From Glandiceps talaboti (lineage: Eukaryota > Hemichordata > Enteropneusta > Spengelidae), in contig NC_135569.1 in NCBI RefSeq assembly GCF_964340395.1, forward strand, positions 19,178,957 to 19,242,956: DNA of 64,000 bases, in the 5' to 3' direction. The position numbers and the translations under genes were made by a program. Positions 11,598 through 22,000 of this stretch are shown one piece after another. The first letter of the stretch is position 1; the number at the start of each line of letters is the position of its first letter. The notes beneath the pieces were generated by a model. That model saw only the letters and a program-made list of their open reading frames with translations. It searched no databases and had not been told where the DNA came from.

Positions 11598-11829
11598 TAA
11601 CGAGCTATTTACGTAATTAATGATTTTCGGTAATTGGGCTATATCTCAAGAATGCACGCTTCAAATTCATTATAACTTGGTACACACATTTGCGATACCA
11701 AAGCGCACCTGTCCTGAAAATATTACTATTGTAGCTTTTAGTTTTAATAAGTTATTGGCATATTTTCAATGGGCCACAAAAAAGAAAAAAATAGTATCTC
11801 GTCAGGAAATGTCATCTAAAGTGGTGCGA
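11598..11829 (+). repeat. Direct repeat flanking element B copy 1, left
   Basis: About 232 bp (TTTTCGGTAATT, CTATATCTCAAGAATGCA, GCGATACCAAAGCGCAC, CTCGTCAGGAAATGT) recurs at 12888-13124 in the same orientation with roughly 85% identity. The pair brackets the transposable element at 11846-12840. It could be a segmental duplication or the remnant of long terminal direct repeats. No LTR hallmarks (TG...CA ends, primer site) were seen. Confidence 0.8.
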
Positions 11830-11845
11830 CTTAATCACCATTTTT

Positions 11846-12840
11846 AGTCCCCGCCGGACGAAGTCCGGGATGGGGACTTATGGATTGGGTTCCGTCTGTC
11901 CGTGCATCCGTGTGTCCGTGCGTCCGTCCGCAGCCGTTTCTTGGAGATGCCTGGACCGATTTTTTTTCAAACTTGGTACAGGGGCAACATACAATGGCAT
12001 ACATATGCACGTCAATTTGTTTTATGATATGATACAATATGGCCGCCTAGCAGCCATTTTGTTTGCAAATTTTCCCTGTCTAAAGCCATAACTCAGACAT
12101 GCTTGAACAGATCTCATTCAAAGTTGGTATTAGGACAGTGTTCTATGGCATATATGTGCATATTCATTGTTGTCATGATACGATCCAATATGGCCGCCTG
12201 GCAGCCATTTTGTTTGTGAATTTTCATGTCCAAAGCCATAACTCAGACATGCTTGAACAGATCTCATTCAAAGTTGGTATTATGACAGTGTTATATGACA
12301 TACATGTGCATATCCATTTTCATTGTGATACGATCCAATATGGCTGCCTGGCAGCCATTTTGTTTGCGAATTTTCCATGTCCGGGCCAAAGCCATAACTC
12401 GAACATGCTCGAACAGATCTCATTCAAAGTTGGTATTAGGACAGTGTTCTATGACATACATGTGCATATCCATTTTCGTTGTAATACGACCCAATATGGC
12501 TGCCTGGCAGCCATTTTGTTTGTGAATTTTCCCTGTCCAAAGCCATAACTCAGACATGCTTGAACAGATCACATTCAAAGTTGGTATTAGGACAGTGTTC
12601 TATGACATACATGTGCATATCCACTTTCATCCCGACCAATCCTTTATTGTTGTAGGCCTGTTCCATGTCCAACAAGCAGACACAACATATCTAAGTCTGT
12701 TTGATTTAGGTTCACAAGTGTTGTTGCGTGATCAGAGTAGTGATAATTCCTTAAAACCCAATCATAGCGGGGACTATGCCATTCTCAATGACTTGTCTAG
12801 AACACGACTGGCTCAATTGAAATTTATTGCATGTGTTCTG
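11846..12840 (+). mobile_element. Element B copy 1, 150-bp internal tandem repeats
   Basis: It starts with a hairpin: GTCCCC, then CGGAC-GAA-GTCCG, then GGGGAC, followed by ACTTATGGATTGGG. Four internal units of about 150 bp each carry ACAGTGTTCTATGACATACA, CAATATGG, GGCAGCCATTTTGTTTG and AAAGCCATAACTCAGACATG. The 3' part (CCTTTATTGTTG, CATATCTAAGTCTGTTTGAT) is shared with the copy at 41585-43780. The open frame at 12099-12548 is a 50-residue periodic reading of the repeat. I cannot place the family. Confidence 0.8.
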
Positions 12841-12887
12841 TAGGGTAGTGATGAGAACTGATTAGGTTTCGGTAAACATCCCAAGAA

Positions 12888-13124
12888 TATTAACAAGAAA
12901 TTTACATAATTAATGGTTTTCGGTAATTCGGCTATATCTCAAGAATGCATGCTTCAAATTCAACATAATTTGATACATACATTTGCGATACCAAAGCGCA
13001 CTTGTCCTGAAAATATTATTGATGTAGCTTTTAGTTTTAATATAAATTATTGGCATATTTTTGTAGGCTACTAAAAAGGAAAAAATAGTTTCTCGTCAGG
13101 AAATGTTGTCTAAAGTAGTACGAT
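12888..13124 (+). repeat. Direct repeat flanking element B copy 1, right
   Basis: Partner of 11598-11829: same order of motifs, same strand, about 1.29 kb downstream. Confidence 0.8.
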
Positions 13125-13161
13125 GATGCACTTATTTCTTTTTTACATTCTCAACAAATGT

Positions 13162-13335
13162 CACAGTACATGTTGTGGTTGGCCAGGAGATCACTAACAG
13201 CAATGAGCAAATAGCAATCAATGAGAAAAAATAACTGATTATATATGTTCTGTTGTATTCCAATAATTGTCTGTAGGAACGACAATCTCAAAACTTTGCT
13301 CTTTCGGAAGACATTCAGTTTACATCTGGTTATTT
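13162..13335 (+). repeat. 170-bp direct repeat, first copy
   Basis: GTTGTGGTTGGCCAGGAGAT through GCATTCAGTTTA recurs at 13603-13776, offset 441 bp and about 90% identical. The two copies lie immediately upstream of the SLC45-like exon. No exon was found in them on either strand. Confidence 0.85.
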
Positions 13336-13602
13336 AGTACTTTACAGCAAGTGTGTATGTGGCGAAGATGTCATTGGCTAGTTCATGACTAGTTTTGCAG
13401 TTGTCTTAAGTGGCAATTAATGTAGGGAGAGTTACTTTTGTGTTTTCCCTTTCATCTGCAGACTGAATTGGCTGGACAAACATGAAAAAAATTAAAACAG
13501 GAAGGGGGTACTTAAGTGTTGGGCGCCCACCAGAAACAATTTTTTTTTTGCCTTTAAAACTCTTTCTACAGTGAGTGCTATGCTACAACATTCTGTAAAG
13601 CT

Positions 13603-13776
13603 TCACATTACATGTTGTGGTTGGCCAGGAGATCACTAACAGCAATGGGCAAATAGCAATCAATGAGAAAAAATAACTTATTACATATGTTCTGTTGTAT
13701 TCCAACAATTGTCTGTAGGAACGACAGTCTCAAAATTTTGCCCTTACGGAAGGCATTCAGTTTAAATCTGGTATTG
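13603..13776 (+). repeat. 170-bp direct repeat, second copy
   Basis: Second member of the pair. It ends about 40 bp before the SLC45-like exon. Confidence 0.85.
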
Positions 13777-13813
13777 TTATTGATATGTTTTCTTGTTTTC
13801 ATTATTAATACAG

Positions 13814-14098
13814 TATGTTGATGGTGTGGGCAATGGTTCCCGTGGCTTAGGAACTGATATATCATCTCTTAGCTGCTAGATTTTTCTGGCCCAGATCCTG
13901 GTCTCTGCAATACTTGGTGGTCTTATTAAGGCAACTGGTTCCCATATGGTTATTGTGCTGTTAGCATCAGGAGTATCATTTTTGGCTGCATTATGGTCTG
14001 CTTTGCTTGTAGTTTGTGAAATTCATGAACTACAAGAAACAGACAAAGAACGAGAAGAACAAGAACCACTTCTCAGAACAACAAATGTACATGTGTAA
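13814..14098 (+). pseudogene. SLC45-type sugar transporter, last exon with in-frame stop
   Basis: After an acceptor (ATTATTAATACAG) the frame opens phase 0 with YVDGVGNGSRGLGTDISSLSC, then TAG (13877-13879), then 72 sense codons to TAA. RGxGxDxxxLSCQ followed by FLAQILVSAxLGGLI and a small-residue-rich helix is the C-terminal pattern of the SLC45 proton-coupled sugar transporters (MFS). The TAG sits where family members have Gln (CAG), so a single C-to-T change explains it. The tail carries EQEPLL, an acidic dileucine motif of the endosome or lysosome sorting type. No other exon of the gene was found in the window. Either it is a relic of a duplicated gene, a null allele, or a sequence error. 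Transcript data would separate these. Confidence 0.65.
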
Positions 14099-14357
14099 TT
14101 TGATGAATGTTGTCAAGATAAAACAATCACATATATTTTCCTGAAACCAAGGAAAGCTTATATTCTGGTCATAGGCTTAGACGGGGCCCTATGCAACATA
14201 CAGTACAACATATAGAGTCATGGGATTGCATGAGACCCAGTACTACTTAATGTTGGGCATAATCAGGTTTGATGGCCGAAGAAGCCGACAAGCTCTTTAG
14301 TCTACATGAAAACTTAATTTAATGAAGTTTTGACCCCACATCTGGGATGTCTACTTC

Positions 14358-14893
14358 AGGGTAGAATGGTGTAAGTCTGTGTTTAGGGTAAGAATGGTGT
14401 AAGTCTGTGCTTTAATAGGGTAAGAATGGTGTAAGTCTGTGTTCAGGGTAAGAATTGACAGGTGTAAGTCTGTGTTTAGGGAACGTAAGAATGGTGTAAG
14501 TCTGTGTTTAGGGTAAGAATGGTGTAAGTCTGTGTTTAGGGTAAGAATGGTGTAAGTCTGTGTTCAGGGTAAGAATTGTGTAAGTCTGTGTTCAGGGTAA
14601 GAATGGTGTAAGTCCGTGTTTAGGGTAAGAATTGTGTAAGTCTGTGTTCAGGGTAAGAATGGTGTAAGTCCGTGTTTAGGGTAAGAATGGTGTAAGTCTG
14701 TGTTCAGGGTAAGAATTGACAGGTGTAAGTCTGTGTTTAGGTTATGAATGGTGTAAGTCTGTGTTTAGGGTAAGAATGGTGTAAGTCTGTGTTTAGGGTA
14801 AGAATGGTGAAAGTCTGTGTTCAGGGTAAGAATGGACAGGTGTAAGTCTGTTTTAAGGGTAAGAATGGTGTAAGTCTGTGTTTAGGGTAAGAA
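14358..14893. repeat. 28-bp satellite, about 19 copies
   Basis: The unit is GGTGTAAGTCTGTGTTTAGG plus GTAAGAAT. Several units carry small insertions (GACA, AACG). The unit contains TTTAGGG, but once per 28 bp, so the array is not telomeric. Confidence 0.95.
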
Positions 14894-16214
14894 CCTTTTT
14901 TACTTTCTGCATTACCCTGGGCGAAAACCAAACAGAGAATTGTGGCAACAAAAGTAGGTGTTCAACATAGGTGTAAAAAAAATCCGGATATCTCGAAGAA
15001 GGAAAGAAAAAAAGATGCCAGGATAGGCGAAGAAGAAAAAAAATTCACAGGCAAGCTGGTGGGCAAAAATGACTCTCCACCAATTTTCCAAGCCCCCCCC
15101 CCATGATATCAAATGGTCTACCCCTAATTGCCGTTACGTAAACACTCAATAGTCAGTGTGACCAGTGACTTAAAATACTAGTATAGTTGGCGAGACAACT
15201 GAAAAATAAACTTTTTTGGGTTGAATACATCTACTGAAAAACAAACTATAAATTCATTAATTTTAACTTGGCAGGACGTTACTACATTGTATACTGATAC
15301 AGGGATGTGTAATGGCCGGGGTTCCATTGGGAATGAATAGATGTGTCGGGAAGTCCGATCCTAGACCCCGAGTCCTGCTTACAGATGGTGCACCATTTCG
15401 CTCGCATATGGCAACAATGTGTATCATGCAAACCAGTGAAACGCAAAAGGGGTTTATATCCCAAGCTGAAAGATGGTGATATTGAAGTAACAGAGCCTTT
15501 GAAATTCCATGTGAATACCATACAAGTCATTGTTTTGAAGAATGAAATTAAAGTTTCAAAGTGTCATGTCAGTTTCATTTCAAGCAGTCGAAATCAAAGC
15601 AACTAAGGAGAAAATTAAAGAAAATGTTTTGGCTTGTTTGTGGGGAATTAGGGGGGGGGGGGTACTCAACTTGGATGGTTTTTGTAGAAGCAGACATTTA
15701 TGACCCAGGGGTATCTCAGGGAGAAAGTCTTGGATGTATTTAGACGTTACGTTAATCGTGCAAACTCGTGTAATAAGCCCTTTTTTATGTTCTCGATGTA
15801 GTTTAGAATGTTCATATTTGATTAGCTAATCACTTCTTAATAGTGTAGATAGTTTACCCATCTACACTGCGTAGTGCTGTCTAGTTCATAAATCCTCAAA
15901 TCGTCTACTCTACCCCGCCCACATGGTCAGTGTTTGTTTGTTCGTTGGTTTGTTGTCGTTTACTCATGTATGTATCTACTCATTTGTCGGTTAATTTTGT
16001 TTGTTTGTTTTGTTTATTTGTTTGTTTACTTGTAAGTTCATTTGTCTGTATGTTTGTTTTTACTTCTTTGTGTTTTGTTTGTTTACTTGTTTGTTTATAT
16101 TTGTAAACAAAACTAACTGAGCCTGAGCTCCCTGTGGTCTACTGCTTGGGGGCATACACTTTGCATTACAAAAATGTATTTAGTTGATCAAATGAGAGTA
16201 TAGGAGAGAGTATA
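14894..16214. other. Unassigned sequence with one possible exon
   Basis: The open stretch 15343-15606 (+) reads SGSPILDPESCLQMVHHF and later KPVKRKRGLYPKLKDGDIEV. It has no ATG start and matches no family I know. TTTG-rich simple sequence fills about 15925-16110, and poly-C and poly-G runs lie at about 15093 and 15651. Confidence 0.35.
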
Positions 16215-16215
16215 G

Positions 16216-16400
16216 TGTCTGACGAACGATCAAAACCCAGGGTGACATTTAAAACTCTCAAAAGATGGAAGGCATCAGGACTCAAAAGGTATTTAAAAGA
16301 CCATGGCCTGCTAACATCTGGAAGAAAAGATTATTTGATTGAGCGAATGTGCCTGCATGAAGGCATAAGTGCCCGTACCAAACGTAATTCCTTCGTTTAG
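16216..16400 (+). CDS. SAP-like DNA-binding exon, partial
   Basis: From an AG at 16214-16215 the frame runs 61 codons to TAG. The centre reads SGLKRYLKDHG, LLTSGRKDYLIERM. That matches the two-helix SAP fold (LKxxLKxxGLxTSGxKxxLIxRL), a small DNA-binding motif found in chromatin proteins and near the N-terminus of some transposon-borne proteins. There is no ATG. If a preceding exon ended in A, the join would give A|TG TCT GAC, that is MSDE. The open frame ends 22 residues after the motif. It may be a small gene or a fragment of a mobile element; nothing nearby decides. Confidence 0.4.
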
Positions 16401-16850
16401 GGGGGAGGGGTAAGAGTTCATTTCGTTTTGCACGAGTCAACTTAATCGCTATAAGGATTTTTAAAAAGTGACACTTGTGTCGGCTGGTTAAATGTTCGAC
16501 ACGACATCCACTTGTTGAAGAAAATACGTTACGGTGAAATCAGACAGGTCTTGTAGCTTGAGGACGCTATTTTCACAAGCATAAAACTTTTTGAAGATGG
16601 AAAACTTATGAAAAATGTTACTAAACCAGTATTCTGACCTCGTTTATTATACCCTAGGTGTGATAACCTCTGAACCTGGACGATTTTCTATCGATTTATT
16701 GTGCCACATCATGTACCCGATGATCGAAGGGATAGTAGATCACGTGCTCAGTGTCATGCTCATTAATATGTTAATACATTAATAATCACGTGACAACATT
16801 ATCACTTTCAAAAGATTCGCGCCAAAGAAATTAGACATTCGCGCAAGAGA
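16401..16850. other. Unassigned sequence
   Basis: No gene seen. Two GATCACGTG/AATCACGTG E-box-like sites occur near 16738 and 16784. Confidence 0.4.
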
Positions 16851-17252
16851 ATGTTTGAAGTTGCACAAGTGTTTGAAGTTGCAGAACATATAAAGGTAAC
16901 TTTTCCTGCTTGTGATGAAATAACTTTTATATATAAAATAGACGTGTGTGGGGTTTCTCATACTACTTTATACAGTCGCCAAATGCGAAAAAATACCTTG
17001 GTTTTTCATGTTTTACAAAAAACAATTGCAATGATTCGTGTTGGCGAGGTCGTTTTTCATTGTGACAATTTACATGAGATCGAACAACATGCCGTAAATA
17101 ACACCATATCTAGTTCATTTGATCACCGTTGGCTCTTTTTCACCACACTGACCAAAATTGACGTGAATATTATGTATGTCATGTCACTTGATACGTGTTC
17201 GGCAGGTAAATCACTGTTTGGTTCCCTTTACCCTCAGACCACTTATTTTTAG
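16851..17252 (+). CDS. Hypothetical 133-residue open frame
   Basis: An ATG-started frame beginning MFEVAQVFEVAEHIKVTF. It contains no domain, signal peptide or membrane segment that I recognise, and an antisense frame overlaps it. A donor-like AAAGGTAACT lies 48 bp in, so the first 16 codons could instead be an exon. The stop codon falls inside a hairpin at 17235-17259. It may be a chance reading frame. Confidence 0.2.
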   Translation: MFEVAQVFEVAEHIKVTFPACDEITFIYKIDVCGVSHTTLYSRQMRKNTLVFHVLQKTIAMIRVGEVVFHCDNLHEIEQHAVNNTISSSFDHRWLFFTTLTKIDVNIMYVMSLDTCSAGKSLFGSLYPQTTYF

Positions 17253-17277
17253 TGGTCTGGGGTTCACCCGACCCCAG
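17235..17277. other. Two overlapping perfect hairpins
   Basis: CAGACCACT and AGTGGTCTG (9-bp stem, 7-base loop) overlap CTGGGG-TTCACCCGA-CCCCAG. The function is unknown. Confidence 0.7.
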
Positions 17278-17536
17278 CCCGTTTTTCACTGCCGACTCTA
17301 AATATTTACGTATTCGATGGATGCGGATATACTGACATCACCGTTCTTCCAATCCTTAATGGATGTACATCTGATAGGAAGAAATTTAAATAAGTAACAC
17401 AGAAACGAAAGTGCTAACCATGGCGAGCCGTTAAGGCCAAAAATATTGTTTTATTTTTCGTACTTACAAACTTCAGTGTTCTCCACGAGGGGGTTTTGAG
17501 GAGCGCACCGCTCCTCTGTTTTCATGGACCGCCCTA

Positions 17537-17783
17537 GCTGCAATAATTGTAGCGTTTGATGCGATTTTGAGGGTTTTTTCGTCTATTTTTGTGCCTTTTT
17601 TCGTTCCGAAGTTTAAAGTTTCAAAATCGGCAAATATAGCAAGGCATGCAGCATTTTGAAACGGCCGGTACACTGACACCTCGCTCACGTTTTCAATGAG
17701 GTCTCGTCTATTTGCGTTTGCGTTAGAGGAATTGTAGCGTTTGATTCGGGTTAAATCAAATCAAACGCTTCAATTATTGCAGC
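17537..17783. mobile_element. Inverted repeat pair, possible small foldback
   Basis: GCTGCAATAATTGTAGCGTT (17537-17560) is inverted at 17760-17783 with one mismatch in 24. The left motif is also repeated directly at about 17731-17746, forming a second hairpin with the right arm. The GC content and CpG content exceed the neighbourhood. It lies just upstream of the predicted secreted-protein gene and could be part of its promoter region. Confidence 0.55.
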
Positions 17784-17875
17784 GAGGACCGCCCCTCTGT
17801 TATACAGGACCGCCCCTTTGTTTGTGTTCACCGCCCCTTCGTTTTGGCGTGAACGTCTTCAAGAGATTCTATTCA

Positions 17876-17929
17876 ATGCGGTCAATGAAGGAAGTGAACA
17901 GCGACACTGCATCCTATCATCATTTATGA
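17876..17929 (+). promoter_or_regulatory. Upstream ORF overlapping the next start as ATGA
   Basis: ATG at 17876 opens 17 codons (MRSMKEVNSDTASYHHL) and stops at TGA 17927-17929, sharing ATGA with the start codon at 17926. If the 5' end of the transcript includes it, translation of the secreted protein would depend on termination and re-initiation. Both starts have weak context. Confidence 0.35.
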
Positions 17930-17977
17930 ACTTATTTATCGCCTTGATTATAATAATGGTAGCCGAAACAAAACAAG
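17926..17977 (+). CDS. Secreted-protein gene, exon 1 (signal peptide)
   Basis: ATG to donor AAG|GTAAAT, ending in phase 1. The hydrophobic core is LFIALIIIMVA. This is the first ATG of its frame. Confidence 0.55.
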
Positions 17978-18987
17978 GTAAATGTAGTACCTTCGTTGGT
18001 ATTTTCTATGGCCGGGTATATCAACCCGTTAATTTCCAAGCCTTCCCGTAACGCATACGATGTACGATGTCACGGCAATTTTCGCATTGTATCGATGAAT
18101 ACGAACAAAAACCTAAATTTTATACATGTTCTTTAGAAATAACTACTCCGGTACGGTTCCATGGTAAAATTGATGTCCTAAATGGTCAAGTTTGGATGTG
18201 AATCGCGATCGTAGTACCACGCGAGGTAGCTCCGATATGGCGCAGCCATGCCATGTTTACGTTTGTTACCAACTTACATTTGCACTGAACGTATTTGGTT
18301 ATTCTTAGCCCAAATTCGTCACATTAAAAATGTGCGTATTTCCGGCAAATTTTGATGAAAAATCATTATTCATTCATGAAAATTAAAAAGATATCAAAGT
18401 TTAGAAAAATAAAGGGAAATGAATTGTTTTCAATCAATTTTTATGAACCAACAACTCAAAACTAAGTGATAGCTAGCCCAGAGGTGCATACATCAACAAT
18501 GCTGGAGAATTTGTTGTGTGTGTAAAACATGCTTGCAAACATTATTTTTACATCGGCTGTGTAACTGTCAACCTCCTTCCTGAAATTTTTACATTGTGAA
18601 TTATGTTAAAGGTTTGGAAATTGGTGATCTCAACACATTTCAGTGCATTTTAGTTTGCTAAATGGATAAAATAGGAGTTTTTGATTTTGAAAACTTTTTT
18701 CTCTTCCTAATATTATGATTTGGAAATTTGCTAATGATATGCAAATAAATAAGCCTACCAAAACATGTGTTTACCCATAGCAATACATGGTATTTCGGTT
18801 TGCTCGCGATATAACAAAATGCCCAGGAGTGCGTGAGTGGCACCCGTCAGATATGCTAACAGGACACCTTTCTGAGGTGGAATCTGCAAAAAAAATCATA
18901 TAACTCACATTGCAAGGTTAACCCCCAAAACCACCTCTGGCAACTGGACTATATACTACAATGTACGATGAAGTAAACTGAATCTTT

Positions 18988-19031
<44 letters not shown>

Positions 19032-22000
19032 AATAATAACAACGTTACAGGGCGATATAGAAATGCTGGTTTATGTTGATATGTAATACAGCAGGTCGAC
19101 ATCAACATGTGCGCTTGTACTAGAAGTAGTACCTTACTGACCCATTGGAAATAAGCATTCAATTTTCCTCACATTTTTGTTCCTAAAGCTATTTTGCTCA
19201 CGCTCACAGTATAGTGTACCATCTTATTTCAATTCTGGTCAGTTTCACAATAATGAATGTAATTGATGCAACAAACTTTAGTTGTTTTAGATTAACTACC
19301 TTTACCCTTTGCACACTAACTGCGAGTGGTATATTTCTTTCAACAATGATGAAGTAACCAATAAATTCTCTAATAATAAAAAGTCCTTGTATCTCTGTAA
19401 ATTAGTGGGCAATATTATCTGTAGGTGATGTTATACCTGCACTAGTTTGTAACTGACTATCTCTAGTATTGTTTTGCAATTAGACAACCACAATCTGTTC
19501 ACTGAAAAGTAGTGATCTATCTTATCCATTAGTACTTTAATATTAATTAAAGTTTTAATTGTGATCACTGTTGAGGGCGCTGATTTTGGGTGTTGACCTA
19601 AAATCAATTTAATATGATTTATCAAGTATACAGCTACAAAAAATGTGTTCACTTATAAAGTTATAGGTGATTCAATACTGTTCAGGGTGTACAATATTTT
19701 GATTAAGTTATTGTAAGTTAATTATTACCAAACAAAATATTTTTAAAAATATACATACTAGTATTCAGTTACAGCTAGTGCAGCTTTAAAGTAAGTTGTA
19801 TCAATTCCAACCAGAGATGATTTCAACTTCCAGAAGTCAAAACTGAGGTGGAAATATGTTACTATGATACATTACAGAAATATGTATATATGACTTGCAC
19901 AAAGTCAGCTGTGAACCAATTGTTGGTAATTTTATTAATGATGAATTAAATACATTTGTAATCCATGAAAACAATTTTTTTGATTTATATATCAACATAG
20001 CACAGTTATTATTCATCCATGCTACATTGTATGCTACATGTATGTTATCAAATTTTGGCAAGTTTGATTGACCCTGAGAGTGACTATATGTCAGACGTGT
20101 GATGTCATTCAAAAAGTTTATTTTATCCTGAAAGAAAAATTAGTTTAATTAGAGATGACAGCAGTGCATAAAAAAATTGTTTCTTGGTCCTTTTACCACC
20201 ATGATATTGACTTGCAATATCAATCGTCATATTGTATGAAAATGATGTCAGGAGAAGCTGACTTAGGTCTCAACATAAAATTTCTTCATTGTGGCCTGAT
20301 GACATCGAAAATCTCAGTAGCTTTTCCATGCCCACATGCATCTTTTATTTAGCATTTCTCCTCCAGAACTAAACTATCCTACATCACTATATGTCATCAG
20401 TTTAAAGCCCTAACATAATGGCTAATTTATTCACTGAAAGAAGCTAAGTTAAACACTTTCTGAGATTCACTAATTCAGTGTTTGAATGTTTGAATTTGCT
20501 AGCGAGAGCCCTGCAATAGTAGTACATGTGTATAATTTTTATCATTTATTTATGTCTACACAGATGTTGTTAATGAAAATTATAAGGTATATCATGAAAT
20601 TAAGAAAACAGAAGAAACAGGGTGAGTATCATGCTGCATAATATGTAACTCATTTTTAGACTTAGAACAACTGAACTTCTTAGGTTCATTAGTGCTATAG
20701 GCATGGAAAAGTGTCTGTCTGCCTGTCTGTCTGTCTGTCTGTCTGTAAATGCAATGTGCTTTTCTGGTATCATCACCTCCAGTTCTAGTGTTCTAAAGAG
20801 TGTACAAAGCTGGGAAAGTTTTAGGCCAATTGTAATTATTTTGACCTAGGGAAACAAAGCTTGTTAGCCCGTTTAAACATTAGAAATGAGGATATTTGTA
20901 GCAGACATTGGTATTACTTCCAACAATACAATTATTATACCTGTGATATTGGAAGTACAGGCAGAAGATAATTTCTAGACAACATTTTCTTCAGAACTAA
21001 AAAAAGTACTGATCATCATAAAATAATATCAGGGTTAAATTTCAAAGTACAACTGATGCTCATTGGGAAACCATATTGAAATGACAATAAAGTTGATTTA
21101 AGTGCGATGGTAATCAGGCTATATTTAATAAAGTATCAGTCATCATAGAATGAAAAGAATAAATGTCATTGGCTAAAATTTATTGGACATCTGATGGTTG
21201 TTATGTATATATCAGTGGATGAAAAAACAAACACTAATTTGGTTGCGATAGACTTCGATGGTAACATTTAAAATAGCACCAATCATAGAATAAAATTTAA
21301 ACAAGAAATGTTGGTGACCAAAACGCGATGTTTTAACTCGGAACACTATTTCTATAGTGGGATGAGGTTTCAATGAGGTGGAAGTTTTCTTCTCGAGGCA
21401 TCTTTTGATTCCAATGACCAAACTTTGATGTCAACTTACTAATTATCATCCACTAAAATTATATTTATAATTATATTATAATCCACCTACATTTTAATGT
21501 ACAATCAATAAAAGAATGTCTAACTCATAAAATTGGCTTGAAATAGATTGCTTTTCAAACTAGAGGATGCCAAACAAGCCTATATGTATTTTATCATAGA
21601 TGTACCTGGAATTGTAACATGTTACACATGATACATTGCTGTGATTTTTGTGAATGCTGTGATCAGTAGCCAAAAGTTTGCTTTAGAAGGAAAAGTAGAA
21701 ATGATGTTTTGGCATACATTACTGTAGTCAACATGAATTCTATTATCTTTTAGTTGACTAGTTTCCTTGGATGTTACCATGGCAACCATCATAGTATCCA
21801 TAGCAACCTTTCCAGTTTACAGATATCACTAGTTTTGCAGTATCAAAAATATTTGCATGTGTGCATACCCAAATTTTTTTATTCTAAATTTGAATAATTT
21901 ATTTGAGTACTTGCATACCAGTAGTGAATTTTGGTATTAAAGCGAGGGAATTGAGAAACCCATAGAAGTAATTGTTAAAAGATTTTACACTGGCCAGGGT

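Noticed and set aside
11846-11890. Hairpin followed by CTAA on the minus strand as a Helitron 3' end
   Set aside because: The hairpin abuts CTAA without the usual spacing, the base after it is not T, and no TC start or Rep/helicase sequence was found.
12099-12548. 149-residue frame in element B as a gene
   Set aside because: It is a 50-residue periodic reading of a 150-bp tandem repeat with no domain, and the copy at 41585 does not keep the frame.
14358-14893. TTTAGGG-containing array as telomeric repeat
   Set aside because: The heptamer occurs once per 28-bp unit and is flanked by ordinary sequence.
17473-17688. Antisense 71-residue frame near the secreted-protein promoter
   Set aside because: No recognisable domain, and it overlaps the inverted-repeat pair; openness is expected from the local composition.
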